64,000 nt of DNA, from NCBI RefSeq assembly GCF_016587435.1, contig NZ_BNJJ01000011.1:124001-188000 (forward strand), written 5' to 3'. The notes below the pieces were generated by a model. That model was not told the DNA's origin. It ran no database searches and saw nothing but the letters and a program-made list of their open reading frames with translations. The stretch's first letter is position 1. Every line of letters starts with the position of its first letter. The stretch is from Dictyobacter formicarum (GTDB lineage Bacteria; Chloroflexota; Ktedonobacteria; Ktedonobacterales; Ktedonobacteraceae). Positions 1-8,731 of the stretch are shown here, in pieces. A program made the translations under genes and the position numbers.

Positions 1-432
1 AATGGCATGGATGGCATCTTCCGCCTTCAGTTGATATGGGGCCAGCACCCGCTGGATAACCTGAACCAGTTGATGGCCCATTGCCTGCCACTCCTGATCA
101 TTGGGATCGGGTGCTTGCTGGGTAAGTAGGTAGCGTCCTGGAGCAATCCTGGCGTATTCTCGATAGGCGTCGGCAAGCGCAATGATCGCTTCGCCCTTCG
201 ATTTGCCAACGATGGCATGCAGGATGCGCGTCAGCAAATCCCGCAAGCTATAGAGTACCAATTCGTGCTTGAGTCCGGGCAAACCCGCCACATGATTATA
301 CAGGGAAGGCGTACGCACCCCTAACTTTTCAGCCAGCCTGCCCAGCGAGAGTTGCTCTATACCTTCCTCATCAATCAAGCGGGCTGCTGCTTCTACCACA
401 CTCAACTGGTCCAAACCTGCTCTACGCGACAT
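1..432 (-). CDS. TetR/AcrR family transcriptional regulator (3' end outside window)
   Basis: The visible 144 residues start at an ATG with an AGGAAG ribosome-binding site seven bases upstream and run off the left edge of the window. Residues about 8-50 form a TetR helix-turn-helix (RLAEKLGVRTPSLYNHV, the typical recognition helix), followed by the start of a ligand-binding domain resembling the TetR_C_33/WHG type (AGLPGLKHEL, then REYARIAPGRY). It probably represses itself and neighbours in response to a small molecule. A double palindrome at 625-661, about 190 bases upstream, is the obvious operator candidate. Its start codon overlaps the last codons of a metallo-beta-lactamase-fold relic, suggesting the two were once one operon. 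The effector cannot be deduced. Confidence 0.88.
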   Translation of the reverse strand, partial: MSRRAGLDQLSVVEAAARLIDEEGIEQLSLGRLAEKLGVRTPSLYNHVAGLPGLKHELVLYSLRDLLTRILHAIVGKSKGEAIIALADAYREYARIAPGRYLLTQQAPDPNDQEWQAMGHQLVQVIQRVLAPYQLKAEDAIHAI

Positions 433-604
433 ATGTTTGCTTCCTTTGCTCTTTCAACAATTCCTGCTCCATAACCCGAATAGCGTGCTCCATCGCGGCC
501 CAGGGTTGGCTCAGCATGCGACCATGACCAATAGCCAGCAAAGATGGCTGTAAGGCCAATAGCTTGCGTGCGCTGTCCCTTGATAGCTTGCTCCATCCTT
601 TTTG
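422..604 (-). pseudogene. C-terminal relic of an MBL-fold metallo-hydrolase
   Basis: In the frame ending with TAG at 422-424, an open stretch of about 60 codons reads like the C-terminus of a metallo-beta-lactamase-fold hydrolase. It contains RDSARKLLALQPSLLAIGHG, and this LxxGHG ending is the typical last metal-ligand motif of the fold. The reading frame is closed upstream by a TAG at 605-607, there is no start codon with a ribosome-binding site, and the N-terminal HxHxDH motif is absent. It therefore looks like a deletion remnant. Its end overlaps the TetR start by 11 bases, as in a coupled operon. The assignment rests on one motif and the flanking pattern, so it is tentative. Confidence 0.5.
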
Positions 605-624
605 CTAATCGGATTAACATATTA

Positions 625-661
625 ACTAATCACATTAGTATACTAAACTAATGTGATTAGT
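625..661. promoter_or_regulatory. Double palindromic operator, probable TetR target
   Basis: Two 15-bp copies, 625-639 (ACTAATCACATTAGT) and 647-661 (ACTAATGTGATTAGT), are exact inverted repeats of each other. Each is also an internal palindrome (ACTAAT-N3-ATTAGT). Seven bases separate them. A looser third copy (CTAAT-cgg-ATTAA) lies at 605-617. Paired palindromes of this size are typical of TetR-family operators, and the nearest regulator is the TetR gene transcribed leftward from here. That the TetR protein binds here is inference. Confidence 0.65.
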
Positions 662-686
662 TTGTCAAGGACAAAAAGACAAAAAT

Positions 687-718
687 ACGGATCACAAAGC
701 CGCGGCTTTGTGATCCGT
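687..718 (-). terminator. Perfect 32-bp palindrome, likely terminator of the O-antigen-ligase-like gene
   Basis: A perfect loopless palindrome (ACGGATCACAAAGCC, two central bases, then its mirror) lies 42 bases downstream of the stop of the leftward gene at 760-2484. Read leftward it is followed by ATTTTTGTCTTTTT, so it can work as an intrinsic terminator for that gene. Confidence 0.6.
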
Positions 719-759
719 GGAAGTTCCGATTGGAATGTATCTATCGCTTGCGTTTCAGT

Positions 760-2484
760 TTATTTAAATGGATTACGCCAGGGTAAACCAATCTGGGCGC
801 GAATGATCAGCAAAGTGGCTACCAGGAGCCAGAAGCAGAAGGCAAGATCCTGGGCCAGAAATGAGCTATCAACCATGCCCTGGATGAGTCCGGCTAGCAT
901 AGCGGCTGTGGCCCCAATCGCCATCCAGCGCCAGTGCTCGCTCTGCTCTACGATCCGGCCTGGCAGATAACGGAGAATGCCAGCAAAAAGCCAGAAGAAG
1001 AGGATCAGGAAGGCAATGAAGGCGAGCAGACCGAAAATGCCGATACTGACCCAGACATGCAGAAAGATGTTGTGCGGGTGGGAGAGGCCTGGCTCATCAT
1101 ACATATGCGTCGTCGTACCGTTTTCCTCACTGACAATATAGTAGTGTGAGGCCGGTGGGCATGAGAGCATCCAGGAATATTGTGGAGCTTTGAGCCCTCC
1201 ATCTTTAGTAAAATTCCCATCAGCCGAGGGTACAACGCGTGGATCGGCATAGTGACAGATCCAGTTATCCAGTCCGTAGCCGAACAGCGGCTGATCGTGA
1301 ATCATGGCCTCAGCGCTTTGCCAGAGATGTATCCGTCTTTGCAGGGTTGTTACGTGATTTTGATCCATATGCCCATTAATAACTGTGTCATAGAGCACTT
1401 GATTCACTTTATAGTGAAACACACCGTAGCCTGCGGAGGCGATAACGATGGCAATGGTTCCTCCTACCAACAGAACCTTGTGATTGCGAATGGCTAAAAT
1501 TATGATAAATAAGAGCACAACCGGGAAGGCTGCGATCGCAGAACCTCGCGAGTTATTATGTAATAAAGCATAAATAAATGGTATACATAACAATAAGACC
1601 AGCAGACGTATCTTCCAGGAGATGCGCGAGAACACTATTGCTAGCCCAATTGGTAGTGTGTAGTCAAATAGCAGACCCACACTTGGATCGCTTCCATAAA
1701 CGGTATTGGTCTGTCCAAACATGGCATGTTGAATGATGGCCATGATGGCAATGATCAGGCCGCTAGCAAACAGCGAACCGAGCAGGCGCGCCAGGTCCTG
1801 GCGGGAGCGCAAACAAAGCAGAATCAATACAACGTAAAGCAAAGGGTCCAGAATCTCCTGCCGGAAGGCGCGCAGCGCATCTCTATACGAACTGGCGCCA
1901 ATCAGAGAGATCAAGGCGGCCAGCACAAAAATAACCACCGGCCAGAAGAAAGGTCTGATGCGCTGGCGCAGTTCGGGCCACGAGAGTCGATAGGACCAAT
2001 GCTGGCGCTTCAGCAATAGTTGTAGTGCCGCGACACCAACACAGATCCAGAGCACAATCTCGGCTGGACTGAATTCGGCTGAATGGATCACATCCTTAGG
2101 CGCCAGGTAATACGGCAGAGCCAGGGGTAGTAAGGCTACCGCGAAGGATAAACGAGACCAGCAAAGAACAACAAATATTGCCAGAAAAGGCAGAGCAAAC
2201 CATGGATTCAGTTGCGCCAGGGTGCCAATTGGAAATTTGATATTCTGGTTACCAATTAAATAATACAGGCCCATCGAAAGAATCAGACCACCCTCGATCA
2301 ATCGATCGCGCCAGAAAGCGCGACGTGTTCCCATCACTCCGCCATTGTGGTCTACTGGAGGGACATTTGCAACCGAAGGCGGCAGGTTGGCAGGTTCCGC
2401 TGAGTTAGAAGCCTGCGCTGCTATGTTTGCATGTGACAAAGACATAGGTGAATCGCTCATGACACATTTTACCAATCCGCACAT
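760..2484 (-). CDS. O-antigen ligase/polymerase-like polytopic membrane protein
   Basis: A 574-residue integral membrane protein with a soluble N-terminal tail of about 60 residues and roughly a dozen hydrophobic segments. A long extracytoplasmic loop (about residues 375-475) contains the Wzy_C/O-antigen-ligase signature region: RIHLWQSAEAMIHDQPLFGYGLDNW, here split as RIHLWQSAEAMI and PLFGYGLDNW, then SHPHNIFLHVWVSIGIFG. Family members join or polymerise lipid-linked glycans at the outer face of the membrane. In a bacterium without lipopolysaccharide the acceptor would be another surface glycan or glycoprotein. No glycan genes are adjacent. The start is uncertain because no clear ribosome-binding site precedes the first ATG, and the Met codon at 2460 is an alternative. 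Confidence 0.8.
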   Translation of the reverse strand: MCGLVKCVMSDSPMSLSHANIAAQASNSAEPANLPPSVANVPPVDHNGGVMGTRRAFWRDRLIEGGLILSMGLYYLIGNQNIKFPIGTLAQLNPWFALPFLAIFVVLCWSRLSFAVALLPLALPYYLAPKDVIHSAEFSPAEIVLWICVGVAALQLLLKRQHWSYRLSWPELRQRIRPFFWPVVIFVLAALISLIGASSYRDALRAFRQEILDPLLYVVLILLCLRSRQDLARLLGSLFASGLIIAIMAIIQHAMFGQTNTVYGSDPSVGLLFDYTLPIGLAIVFSRISWKIRLLVLLLCIPFIYALLHNNSRGSAIAAFPVVLLFIIILAIRNHKVLLVGGTIAIVIASAGYGVFHYKVNQVLYDTVINGHMDQNHVTTLQRRIHLWQSAEAMIHDQPLFGYGLDNWICHYADPRVVPSADGNFTKDGGLKAPQYSWMLSCPPASHYYIVSEENGTTTHMYDEPGLSHPHNIFLHVWVSIGIFGLLAFIAFLILFFWLFAGILRYLPGRIVEQSEHWRWMAIGATAAMLAGLIQGMVDSSFLAQDLAFCFWLLVATLLIIRAQIGLPWRNPFK

Positions 2485-2824
2485 CAGTGTGCATAGTTTT
2501 TATGGCCGCCCACGGCGGCATCAAAGGGAAGGCAACAAGAAAAGGCACACTCTATATGTTCCTGATAGAAGAAACGCCTCCCGTTACGCCCCTGCCCGGT
2601 TTCTATACCTAATTAAGGATAAGTGACGAACAATCAGCTCTAAACAAACAAGAAGTATAGCAGAATCCAGATAGAGAGTCCATTACTAAGAAGATAGGGG
2701 GACGCTTGTGTGGCCGATCGTATCCACATGGGGAAATTTCGAAGATGCAGATCAGGGACACCAACCCCAGGAGCAGATGGAGGAGCAATGGACAACATCT
2801 ACTTCTGAAGTCAGTATGCCTTTA
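2485..2824. other. Intergenic gap, no gene seen
   Basis: This stretch separates the stop of the DtxR-type gene from the start of the membrane protein, both leftward. Short open frames on the plus strand lack ribosome-binding sites and recognisable sequence. It must hold the promoter of the leftward membrane-protein gene, but I cannot point to convincing -35/-10 elements. Confidence 0.5.
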
Positions 2825-3547
2825 CTATGCTGGCACAACCCACAATTTGGCAGCTGCATCGGCGCTGATTGCTACGACGCGCTCTTCTACCAATAATCGC
2901 ACCTTTTCTTGCAGCTCTCCGGTCGGAGGTTCAGTGGAAGGTGTGCCATCAGACTGGGCCAGCATCATTAAGTGCGTTCCCGGGGTCAGGCCTTTCTCAT
3001 GCATATACATGATCAGGGCTTCTTCATCCTCTACGACCTCTGAAACACAAAGTATTGTGACGTGTGTGCCATTGGTGACAGTTGAAAGGCGCACAGCGTG
3101 ATTGTCTTTGAGATATGTTCGCGCATTAGGCACCGAGCCGGGAATAGGATTGCCATGCGGGCAGGTCATCGGGCTGTTGAGGTTGGCAATCACACGTGAC
3201 TCAACCGCACCAGAGATAAAGTGCTCCAATCGACAGGCTTCTTCATGGACCTCGTGCCATTGCATGCCTAGCATGTCGACCAGGAAACGCTCCGTCAGAC
3301 GATGACGCCGCAACACAGCTTCCGCAGCTTCATTACCGGCCTCGGTCAAGAACACATGCCGTTTGGAATTCATCTCTACATAGCCATCTCGCACCAGGCG
3401 CTTCAACATCTCCGTCACCGTCGGAGCCGACACATGAAAACGTTCCGCTAGCCGGGCTCCGATCACCACCTCATCTTCCATACTCATGTTGTAAATCATT
3501 TCCAGGTATTCTTCAACCGTTGCACTTAAGATCTCTTCTGTTTTCAT
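2825..3547 (-). CDS. DtxR/IdeR-type metal-dependent transcriptional regulator with FeoA-like domain
   Basis: A 240-residue protein of the three-domain DtxR type. Residues 1-65 form the winged helix (RLAERFHVSAPTVTEMLKRL), 66-135 the dimerisation/metal domain, and about 150-235 a FeoA/SH3-like domain. Likely metal ligands by alignment to the family are H82, E86, H101, C105, E108 and H109. The Cys at 105, where the manganese regulator MntR has Glu, favours an iron-responsive (DtxR/IdeR) type. It would repress metal uptake or activate storage when metal is plentiful. It stands alone, divergent from the LysM gene. Its specific metal and targets are not shown by the sequence. Confidence 0.92.
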   Translation of the reverse strand: MKTEEILSATVEEYLEMIYNMSMEDEVVIGARLAERFHVSAPTVTEMLKRLVRDGYVEMNSKRHVFLTEAGNEAAEAVLRRHRLTERFLVDMLGMQWHEVHEEACRLEHFISGAVESRVIANLNSPMTCPHGNPIPGSVPNARTYLKDNHAVRLSTVTNGTHVTILCVSEVVEDEEALIMYMHEKGLTPGTHLMMLAQSDGTPSTEPPTGELQEKVRLLVEERVVAISADAAAKLWVVPA

Positions 3548-3889
3548 GACACCATGTCCCGTTTCTCTAGTATCTTCAAAAAAGCTACGGCATATGTAGC
3601 CGGGAGGCGCTGTAATCTGGAGAGTGGAAAGGAAGCAAAGGAAGTGTCCCTTTCCGTCAATTGTATATACGCTTTGTCGGACGCGTACTCCACTACTAGT
3701 GTAACATTTTTTGTGCCTTCAGTCTATATGCATGATACAACGCTTACGCTACAATATACATTTTTCTCATATGGCGACTATGTGGTACTTTTACTGTAAT
3801 TTATAAGAATAGCATTTATAGGGACACCTGCATTTGTATTTAACAATTGTGAGAGAGAATATAGTGAATGGGAAAGGAGAAGTGGAAGT
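3548..3889. other. Divergent promoter region between DtxR-type gene and LysM transglycosylase
   Basis: An AT-rich 340-bp gap between divergent genes. It contains several TATA-like stretches but no promoter pair close enough to consensus for me to name, and no convincing DtxR box. The LysM gene has AAAGGAG ten bases before its ATG. Confidence 0.45.
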
Positions 3890-4708
3890 ATGGAGCAGGA
3901 CCCATTGCAAAAAATGTCACTTAAACCCAGCAATAGTCATCTCCAATCGAACAGGAGTCGATCAACTTTTTTCCATTCTATTACCCCAAAGCATATAGTG
4001 CTACTTCTATGTAGCATACTACTTATTGGGGGTTCATTCGTAACATCCCTACTGCATCCCGACGTATTCGCGTCATCGACCTCACGCTCGTCTGCACATT
4101 GTTTCTGGCATCGCATCAGTGCTGGCGATACCCTTAACCGCATCGCTTATATGTATCGCGCCAATATATGGACCATTGCACGCGCCAATCATATCAGGAA
4201 TATCAATCTGATCTATAGCGGTCAAAGCCTCTGTATTCCATCAAAAGTGCAAAGGAGCGCGACCTCAGGCTTACAGGCCAACGGTCATGTCAAGTGGTAT
4301 GCTTATAAGGCCTTAGATTGGTCCACCCGGGCTCTGGCCAACCGTTTATTGCGCAATGCCGCTGCGAGACACGGTCTTCCGGCCAACCTGATGTTAGCAA
4401 TTGCGTGGCAGGAAAGTGGCTGGAATCAGCATGTTATCGCCCGTGACGGCGGCATCGGCATTATGCAGATTATGCCTTATACAGCGCAGGCGCTCAATCG
4501 GCAGGTCAATGAACACTTTGATCCTTACAAGCTCTATGACAACATAGAGTTGGGAGCCATTTATTTACGTGCCCTCTGGCATGGGTTTCACGGCAATATG
4601 AGCAAAATCATTAGCGCCTACAACGAAGGCGGCTGGAACGTTAAACACCGGGGTATTTTTAACTGGCGCTATGTTCACAATGTACGCGCCCTGATGCGGT
4701 GGTATTGA
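3890..4708 (+). CDS. Membrane-anchored LysM lytic transglycosylase
   Basis: A 272-residue cell-wall enzyme. Residues 33-56 form a membrane anchor or uncleaved signal, 71-117 a LysM domain (HRISAGDTLNRIAYMY ... IYSGQSLCIP) that binds peptidoglycan, and 150-272 an SLT/goose-lysozyme-like catalytic domain. The catalytic acid is E175 in AWQESGWN, followed by the family motifs GIGIMQIMP (188-196) and AYNEG (243-247). The enzyme would cleave glycan strands outside the membrane, forming 1,6-anhydro-muropeptides, in wall turnover, spore germination or hyphal growth. It is monocistronic, with no obvious partner gene. The family call is firm and the cellular role is inferred. Confidence 0.93.
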   Translation: MEQDPLQKMSLKPSNSHLQSNRSRSTFFHSITPKHIVLLLCSILLIGGSFVTSLLHPDVFASSTSRSSAHCFWHRISAGDTLNRIAYMYRANIWTIARANHIRNINLIYSGQSLCIPSKVQRSATSGLQANGHVKWYAYKALDWSTRALANRLLRNAAARHGLPANLMLAIAWQESGWNQHVIARDGGIGIMQIMPYTAQALNRQVNEHFDPYKLYDNIELGAIYLRALWHGFHGNMSKIISAYNEGGWNVKHRGIFNWRYVHNVRALMRWY

Positions 4709-4799
4709 TCTCCATCTTGCGTAGCACTTAAATCGGTTTCAGTTGCTCACACATGGATTACGAACCCAGACATAGTTTTTCAGAAACACGAGCATAGAC

Positions 4800-4828
4800 T
4801 TGACACTTGTATCTATTCCCCTTATACT
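4800..4828 (+). promoter_or_regulatory. Sigma70-type promoter of the T-box/trp supraoperon
   Basis: TTGACA at 4800-4805 and TATACT at 4823-4828 are separated by exactly 17 bases, close to the vegetative consensus. The first conserved T-box element begins about 35 bases downstream, so transcription should start just before stem I. Confidence 0.85.
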
Positions 4829-4861
4829 ATTTTGTATACACAAAAGAATAGCGAAGCCACG

Positions 4862-5240
4862 AACAGGAAGAGTACATAGCCATGTATGGGCACAGAGAGT
4901 CGGGATTGGTGGAAACCGATACCAGTCTAGCTATGGAATGGGCCTGGTAGCTAAAGAGCGAACATTTCGGCAGCGAGCATAAGCCCGCACGAAATTATTA
5001 GTACTCTTTCGGAATGTCCCCCGTTACTGAGGACAGGATATAATGCGCTAACGCCCGCCATCCCTTTCATAAGGTTGTCAGGGTTAGTCTAAACGCACCG
5101 TATCCGGCAAGAGGGATTATCTGTCCTTTCCAGACAAGCAATACTTAATACACGTCGGACAGCTAATCTAAAACAGGGTGGTACCACGAAAGCGCTTTTT
5201 ATCACGCTTCTCGTCCTTGTATGGATGAGGGGCGTTTTTT
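4862..5240 (+). ncRNA. Tryptophan-specific T-box leader (tRNA-sensing riboswitch)
   Basis: The hallmark T-box sequence AGGGTGGTACCACG is at 5175-5188. Stem I is recognisable: the AGTA loop-E strand at 4871-4874, a helix pairing CATAGC (4875-4880) with GCTATG (4930-4935), the AGAGAG bulge near 4895, and GGTGGAAACC in the distal loop. On the 3' side of the specifier loop, GAA (4936-4938) is followed directly by TGG (4939-4941), the tryptophan codon. The leader ends in an intrinsic terminator. Uncharged tRNA-Trp should pair with the specifier and the T-box bulge and switch on trpS and probably the trp genes behind it. The leader is about 380 nt, on the long side, because of a roughly 150-nt region between stem I and the T-box. 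Confidence 0.96.
5205..5240 (+). terminator. T-box leader terminator
   Basis: A 12-bp stem (5205-5216 with 5223-5234, several G-U pairs) closes a six-base loop and is followed by six Ts. Its 5' side lies just after the T-box sequence, so it competes with the T-box antiterminator. Confidence 0.92.
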
Positions 5241-5321
5241 ATTGGGAATTTTTTCACTTTTTATATCATATACCATTCATGTGGATGCACCACACCTGTT
5301 TAGTCGTGGAGGAAAAAAAGA

Positions 5322-6365
5322 ATGACAGTTGAAACCAATCAAGCGGTACAGGAAGTTACAACACTCACGCAAGCGCCGGTGAAGAAACGCGTCTTCTCTG
5401 GCATTCAGCCAACAAACAATATCCACCTGGGCAACTATCTGGGTGCTATCCGCAACTGGGTTGAGACACAGGATCAATACGACAACATCTTTTGTATTGT
5501 TGATCTGCACGCCATTACCCTGCCAATTGATCCAAAGGAGCTGCACTTCAATACACGCAAGCTGGCGGCTCTCTACCTGGCCTGCGGGCTCGATCCCAAA
5601 TACTGCAAGCTCTTTGTGCAATCACATGTGCGCCAGCATGCTGAGATACAGTGGCTCTTAAATTGCTTCACACCGATGGGCTGGTTAAATCGCATGACGC
5701 AGTTTAAGACCAAGGCGGGCGAAGATATGGATTCGGTGGGAGCTGGACTCTACTGCTATCCGGTGCTGATGGCCGGCGATATCCTGCTCTACCAGACCCA
5801 TTACGTACCCGTGGGCGATGACCAACGTCAACATGTAGAGCTGACGCGCGACCTGGCGCAGCGTATCAACAGTCTGTATCGTAAAAGAATCTTTACCCTG
5901 CCAGAAGCGCAGATCCGAGTTGCTGGCGCACGCATTATGTCCCTGGAAGATCCCACCAAAAAGATGAGTAAGAGTGATCCCAATCCCAGCTCTTATATCA
6001 CCTTGTTGGATGATCCCAAAACGATCAAGAAGAAGATCGCACGCGCCACCACCGATTCGGAGCGCCTGGTCAAATTTGATCCGGCCCGTCCGGGCATTAC
6101 GAACCTGCTGTCGATCTACCAGATCCTAACCGGTCAATCGCAGCAGGAGATCGAGACCGAGTTCGAGGGCAAAGGCTATGGAGACTTCAAGGCAGCCCTG
6201 ACGGATCGCCTGGTAGAGACGCTGAGTCCGATTCAGCAACGCTACCAAGAGATTATCGGCGATATGCCGGCGCTGGAAAATCTCCTGAAACAAGGGGCAG
6301 ACGATCTCCGCCCCCTTGCCGAACGCACTCTTCAGCAATTGAAGCAGGCCATAGGCGTAGGCTAG
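5322..6365 (+). CDS. trpS: Tryptophanyl-tRNA synthetase
   Basis: A 347-residue class I aminoacyl-tRNA synthetase that charges tRNA-Trp in the cytoplasm. The HIGH-equivalent motif is NIHLGNY (33-39) and the KMSKS loop is at 214-218. The tryptophan-site segment GDILLYQTHYVPVGDDQRQH (152-171) is typical of TrpRS. The start ATG has GGAGG nine bases upstream. The protein is about 15 residues longer at the N-terminus than most bacterial TrpRS. The gene follows a Trp-specific T-box and leads the trp genes on the same strand, so charging and synthesis of tryptophan are likely induced together when uncharged tRNA-Trp accumulates. Confidence 0.98.
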   Translation: MTVETNQAVQEVTTLTQAPVKKRVFSGIQPTNNIHLGNYLGAIRNWVETQDQYDNIFCIVDLHAITLPIDPKELHFNTRKLAALYLACGLDPKYCKLFVQSHVRQHAEIQWLLNCFTPMGWLNRMTQFKTKAGEDMDSVGAGLYCYPVLMAGDILLYQTHYVPVGDDQRQHVELTRDLAQRINSLYRKRIFTLPEAQIRVAGARIMSLEDPTKKMSKSDPNPSSYITLLDDPKTIKKKIARATTDSERLVKFDPARPGITNLLSIYQILTGQSQQEIETEFEGKGYGDFKAALTDRLVETLSPIQQRYQEIIGDMPALENLLKQGADDLRPLAERTLQQLKQAIGVG

Positions 6366-6373
6366 AGTTGAAA

Positions 6374-6424
6374 TGACTTCAGCTGGTCTGTTTGTTGACT
6401 GCAGCAATCAGGCAGGCCAGCTGA
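6374..6424 (+). other. Stem-loop between trpS and trpE
   Basis: TCAGCTGG (about 6380-6387) can pair with CCAGCTGA (about 6416-6423) across a 28-base loop that adds a few pairs. There is no U-run, so it is more likely an mRNA processing or stability element, or a weak attenuator, than a full terminator. No Trp-rich leader peptide is present in this gap. Confidence 0.4.
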
Positions 6425-6493
6425 ACATACAAGTCGGGGAGCTATGCGGATTCTTCAGAGAATGTGCACAGCGATAAATGGAGCAGGTGCTAT

Positions 6494-8095
6494 ATGTATT
6501 ATCCAACATTGGATGAGGTAAAACAGGTGCGGGATGCGGTGATGGGTAGTAAGGAGAATGGCCGACAACCGCTTTTGCCGCTCTACAGCGATATACTGGC
6601 AGATATGGAGACACCGGTCTCAGCGTATTGTAAGACAGCTCAGCGACCATACAGTTTTTTGCTAGAGAGCGTCACAGGCGGAGAGCAGGTCGCTCGCTAT
6701 TCGTTTATTGGTATTGACCCGTACCTGGTGATGATTCATCGCGGCGAAACGGTACGGCTGCGGCGCATGCATGCTGTTCCAGGCTCATACAGAGAAGAAG
6801 AGGTACCCTGCCACGATCCACTGCAGTTACTGGAAGAGGAACTGGGACAGTATCAGTTAGTGATGCCGCCTCATCTTGAGCGATCTCATGATCAGCTCCC
6901 CAAGTTCTTTGGTGGCGCGGTCGGCTACCTGTCATATGATGCAGCCGCCCGCTTTGAGCGTCTTCCTGAGCCCAGACCCAACGAGCTGGATCTGCCCCTG
7001 GCGGTCTTCATGTTGACTGAGACGGTGCTGGTCTTCGATCACGTACGCCATAGTGTGCGCGTAGTGACGCATATTCACCTGGACGCTCCCGACATTGAGG
7101 CTGAGTATCGCCGGACCCAGGCTATTGTGGACGATGTGCAGGCGCGGCTCCATCAACCAGTGCGCTTGCCAGAGGAACCGGAGCCAATCTATGATGAGGC
7201 TGCTTTACAGGTAAGGTCAAATCGTACGCGGGCAGAGTTTGAGAGCATGGTCAGTCGAGCTATCGAGTATATTAAGGCCGGCGATATCTTCCAGGTGGTA
7301 CCGTCGCAGCGCTTGAGTCGCCATGTGAATGCTTCGCCATTTACTGTCTATCGCGCACTGCGGGCCATCAATCCTTCACCACATATGTTCTTTCTGGACC
7401 TGGAAGATTTCCACCTGGTAGGAGCTTCACCCGAACTGCTGGTCCGCTATGAAGACAATGAGGTCACTATTCGTCCGATCGCTGGAACGCGGCCGCGCGG
7501 CGCTGATAAGCAGAGCGATGAGCAGCTGGCCATTGAGCTGCAGCAGGACCCGAAAGAACGGGCCGAGCATATTATGTTGTTGGATCTGGCACGTAACGAT
7601 GTGGGTCGCGTCAGTAAGATTGGCAGTGTACAGGTAGACGATTTTATGACCATTGAACGCTATTCGCATGTCATGCACCTGGTAACTAATGTTTCAGGAC
7701 AGCTGCGCGAAGGTGTGTCGGCATTTGATGCGCTGCGCGCTGGTTTTCCGGCCGGAACAGTATCGGGAGCGCCAAAAATTCGGGCGATGGAAATCATCAG
7801 TGAGCTTGAGGGCGAGACCCGTGGTGCGTATGCAGGGGCGGTCGGCTACTTTAGCCATACAGGCGATCAGGAAACAGCGATCACGCTACGTACAATGGTG
7901 ATTAAGGATGGGCAGGCCTATATCCAGGCAGGAGGTGGTGTCGTGGCAGATTCAACACCGACCAATGAGTACCAGGAAAGTTTGAACAAGGCCAAGGCGC
8001 TGCTGCGAGCACTCGATGAAGCTGAACATATTGCGCAAATTAATCGGCAGGCCACGTATGAGTCACCCACCATTGCGCAAGGAGGGAAAAAGTAA
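6494..8095 (+). CDS. trpE: Anthranilate synthase component I
   Basis: The large subunit of anthranilate synthase converts chorismate plus ammonia (from TrpG) to anthranilate. I start it at the ATG at 6494, which has GGAGCAGG about eight bases upstream; an upstream in-frame ATG at 6464 has no ribosome-binding site. This gives 533 residues. The N-terminal domain carries the feedback motif LLES (56-59), implying inhibition by tryptophan. The C-terminal chorismate-binding domain has [18 protein letters not shown] and [17 protein letters not shown]. It is separated from trpG by one base, consistent with stoichiometric expression of the two subunits. Confidence 0.97.
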   Translation: MYYPTLDEVKQVRDAVMGSKENGRQPLLPLYSDILADMETPVSAYCKTAQRPYSFLLESVTGGEQVARYSFIGIDPYLVMIHRGETVRLRRMHAVPGSYREEEVPCHDPLQLLEEELGQYQLVMPPHLERSHDQLPKFFGGAVGYLSYDAAARFERLPEPRPNELDLPLAVFMLTETVLVFDHVRHSVRVVTHIHLDAPDIEAEYRRTQAIVDDVQARLHQPVRLPEEPEPIYDEAALQVRSNRTRAEFESMVSRAIEYIKAGDIFQVVPSQRLSRHVNASPFTVYRALRAINPSPHMFFLDLEDFHLVGASPELLVRYEDNEVTIRPIAGTRPRGADKQSDEQLAIELQQDPKERAEHIMLLDLARNDVGRVSKIGSVQVDDFMTIERYSHVMHLVTNVSGQLREGVSAFDALRAGFPAGTVSGAPKIRAMEIISELEGETRGAYAGAVGYFSHTGDQETAITLRTMVIKDGQAYIQAGGGVVADSTPTNEYQESLNKAKALLRALDEAEHIAQINRQATYESPTIAQGGKK

Positions 8096-8096
8096 G

Positions 8097-8657
8097 ATGC
8101 TCCTGTTACTCGATAACTATGACAGCTTTACCTATAACTTGTATCAGTATCTGGCAGAACTCGGAGCGGAAGTCGTGGTCCGACGCAATGATGAGGTCAC
8201 ACTGGCCGAGGTAGAACAACTGCGACCAGAGCGTATCGTGATCTCACCAGGTCCCTGTACTCCCAGCGAGGCCGGTATGTCCTGTGAAATAATCGCGGCC
8301 TTTGGTCCACACATCCCTATATTGGGAGTTTGTTTGGGCCACCAGTCAATCGGACAGGTGTATGGCGGACGTGTGGTGCGGGCGCCAGAGCCAATGCATG
8401 GCAAGACATCACAGATGCATCATGAAGGCAAAGGCGTTTTCAGAAACTTATCCCGGCCATTTGAAGCCATACGCTATCATAGCCTGATTGTTGAAGCGGC
8501 CTCTCTTCCAGAAGTGCTCGAGGTGACAGCCAGAACAGAAGATGGCTTGATCATGGGTTTAAAGCATCGCGTCTATCCTGTTGAAGGCGTGCAATTCCAT
8601 CCCGAATCAATTATGACCAACGTCGGCAAAGATTTATTACAGAATTTTTTAGAGTAG
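8097..8657 (+). CDS. trpG: Anthranilate synthase component II (glutamine amidotransferase)
   Basis: A 186-residue class I glutamine amidotransferase that supplies ammonia to TrpE. The nucleophile is C79 in [10 protein letters not shown] and the His/Glu pair is H168/E170 in FHPES. The N-terminal NYDSFTYN motif is typical of TrpG/PabA. The start is the ATG at 8097 with GGAGGG ten bases upstream, one base after the trpE stop. It may also serve p-aminobenzoate synthesis as an amphibolic subunit, since no separate pabA lies in the window. That is inference. Confidence 0.97.
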   Translation: MLLLLDNYDSFTYNLYQYLAELGAEVVVRRNDEVTLAEVEQLRPERIVISPGPCTPSEAGMSCEIIAAFGPHIPILGVCLGHQSIGQVYGGRVVRAPEPMHGKTSQMHHEGKGVFRNLSRPFEAIRYHSLIVEAASLPEVLEVTARTEDGLIMGLKHRVYPVEGVQFHPESIMTNVGKDLLQNFLE

Positions 8658-8731
8658 TAGTCAAAGATATTGGGCAGGGGTGACAGACAAACAGGCCGCC
8701 TGCAAACGAAATCAGGGAGGATAGATTGATC

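Noticed and set aside
6366..6493. Classical Trp-rich leader peptide before trpE
   Set aside because: No short ORF with tandem Trp codons exists here; regulation appears to be by the T-box upstream of trpS.
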